DNA of 64,000 nucleotides from Chrysemys picta bellii (taxonomy: Eukaryota; Chordata; Testudines; Emydidae). The position numbers and the translations under genes were made by a program. The DNA is taken from positions 1-64,000 of the forward strand of contig NW_027052998.1 in the NCBI RefSeq assembly GCF_011386835.1, in the 5' to 3' direction. The notes under the pieces were generated by a model. It did not search any database, was not told where the DNA came from, and saw only the letters and a program-made list of their open reading frames with translations. How positions within the stretch are numbered: position 1 is the stretch's first letter; every line of letters begins with the position of its first letter. This document shows, piece by piece, positions 63,429-64,000 of this stretch.

Positions 63429-63639
63429 AAGATGGGTCACAGCAAGAGGAGCAGGGAAAAGGCAGAGACTCAAAAAATGGCAGGCGTGCCCGTGGGAAGG
63501 CAGAAACAGGGAGCAGCTGACATGCTGTAAGTGCCTTTTATTCAGGTAAGGTACTGATCTGAGCCCCATGATGGGAGGAGCTGAGCACCTCCCAGTTTAA
63601 TGCATTTACCCTCATGCACCCCCAGGGGGCAGGGCAGTG

Positions 63640-63785
63640 CTCTGACCCCGGCTGGGCAGATGGGGATTCAGGCCCTGAGGCTAAGGGAGTTGCCCAAGGT
63701 CACACGGGGAGTTTGTGGCAGAGCAAGGACTTGACCACAGGGCTCCCAAGTCCCAGGCCAGTGCCATGACCACTGGGCCATCCTT
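63640..63785 (-). mobile_element. MIR SINE
   Basis: ttgcccaaggtcacacgggg followed by agtttgtggcagagcaagg matches the reversed MIR core. Confidence 0.7.
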
Positions 63786-64000
63786 CCTCTCGGGCTGGGG
63801 AGATACATGACTCAGCTCAATAGCAACCTCTGGCTGCCTAAGGGCTGGTGCTCCTGGGAAACCAGTCCAGCCAAGCTCAGCATGAAGCAGGATGTCTGAT
63901 ATGCCGCACAGGACAGGGATATAAAGCAGGAGGTGCCTTCCCAGCTCCAAAAGATACCCTGAAGCCTTCTCCCTGTTCAGACATGACATACAGCCCTTGA

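Larger units (their letters stand above)
62863..64000. other. KIF21B intron (edge of window)
   Basis: Holds the hAT element at 62975-63428 and a MIR at 63640-63785. No motor-domain exon is visible, so the next exon lies beyond the window. Confidence 0.6.

Noticed and set aside
1..64000. CRISPR arrays, phage, operons or bacterial defence genes
   Set aside because: No such pattern; spliced vertebrate genes and retroelements explain the window.

Overview
The window is vertebrate nuclear DNA, most likely from a sauropsid and probably a turtle. The evidence is several CR1 LINE copies, many non-autonomous hAT elements with 8-bp target duplications, a PIF/Harbinger element, solo LTRs, ancient MIR pieces and long introns with GT-AG splicing. 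No bacterial-style genes are present. Exons were read by eye from protein similarity, splice sites and reading-frame phase. Species and paralogue names are inferences.

Region 1 (about 0.9-23.1 kb, + strand) holds the 3' half of a maestro-type HEAT-repeat (MROH) gene: 15 exons or exon candidates ending in a stop codon at 23,070-23,072. Its introns carry nested CR1 copies, a solo LTR that stops 15 bp before an exon, nested hAT elements (one with a long palindrome) and a decayed hAT transposase.

Region 2 (about 23.1-36.3 kb) is the repeat-filled gap between two convergent genes. It contains two inverted copies of an unclassified repeat. Between them lie a PIF/Harbinger element, with an open transposase ORF and a broken Myb-like partner, and a GATA microsatellite. 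The second copy is split by a complete but gag-only LTR element and by a hAT element. A remnant of an RTE-type LINE follows.

Region 3 (about 36.3-62.9 kb, - strand) holds the 3' part of KIF21B, a plus-end-directed kinesin. 26 exons cover the segment after the motor domain, the acidic region, the long coiled coil, the regulatory coiled coil, the Ser/Pro-rich linker and the C-terminal WD40 propeller. The motor domain lies beyond position 64,000.

Most exon phases agree perfectly. Several exons of both genes nevertheless carry single-base frame breaks, and about 75 residues of the KIF21B propeller are absent between 40.75 and 41.91 kb. I read these mainly as assembly errors, but they should be checked. 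An MROH gene next to KIF21B fits the human 1q32.1 neighbourhood, where MROH3P is a pseudogene; here the MROH exons look largely coding.
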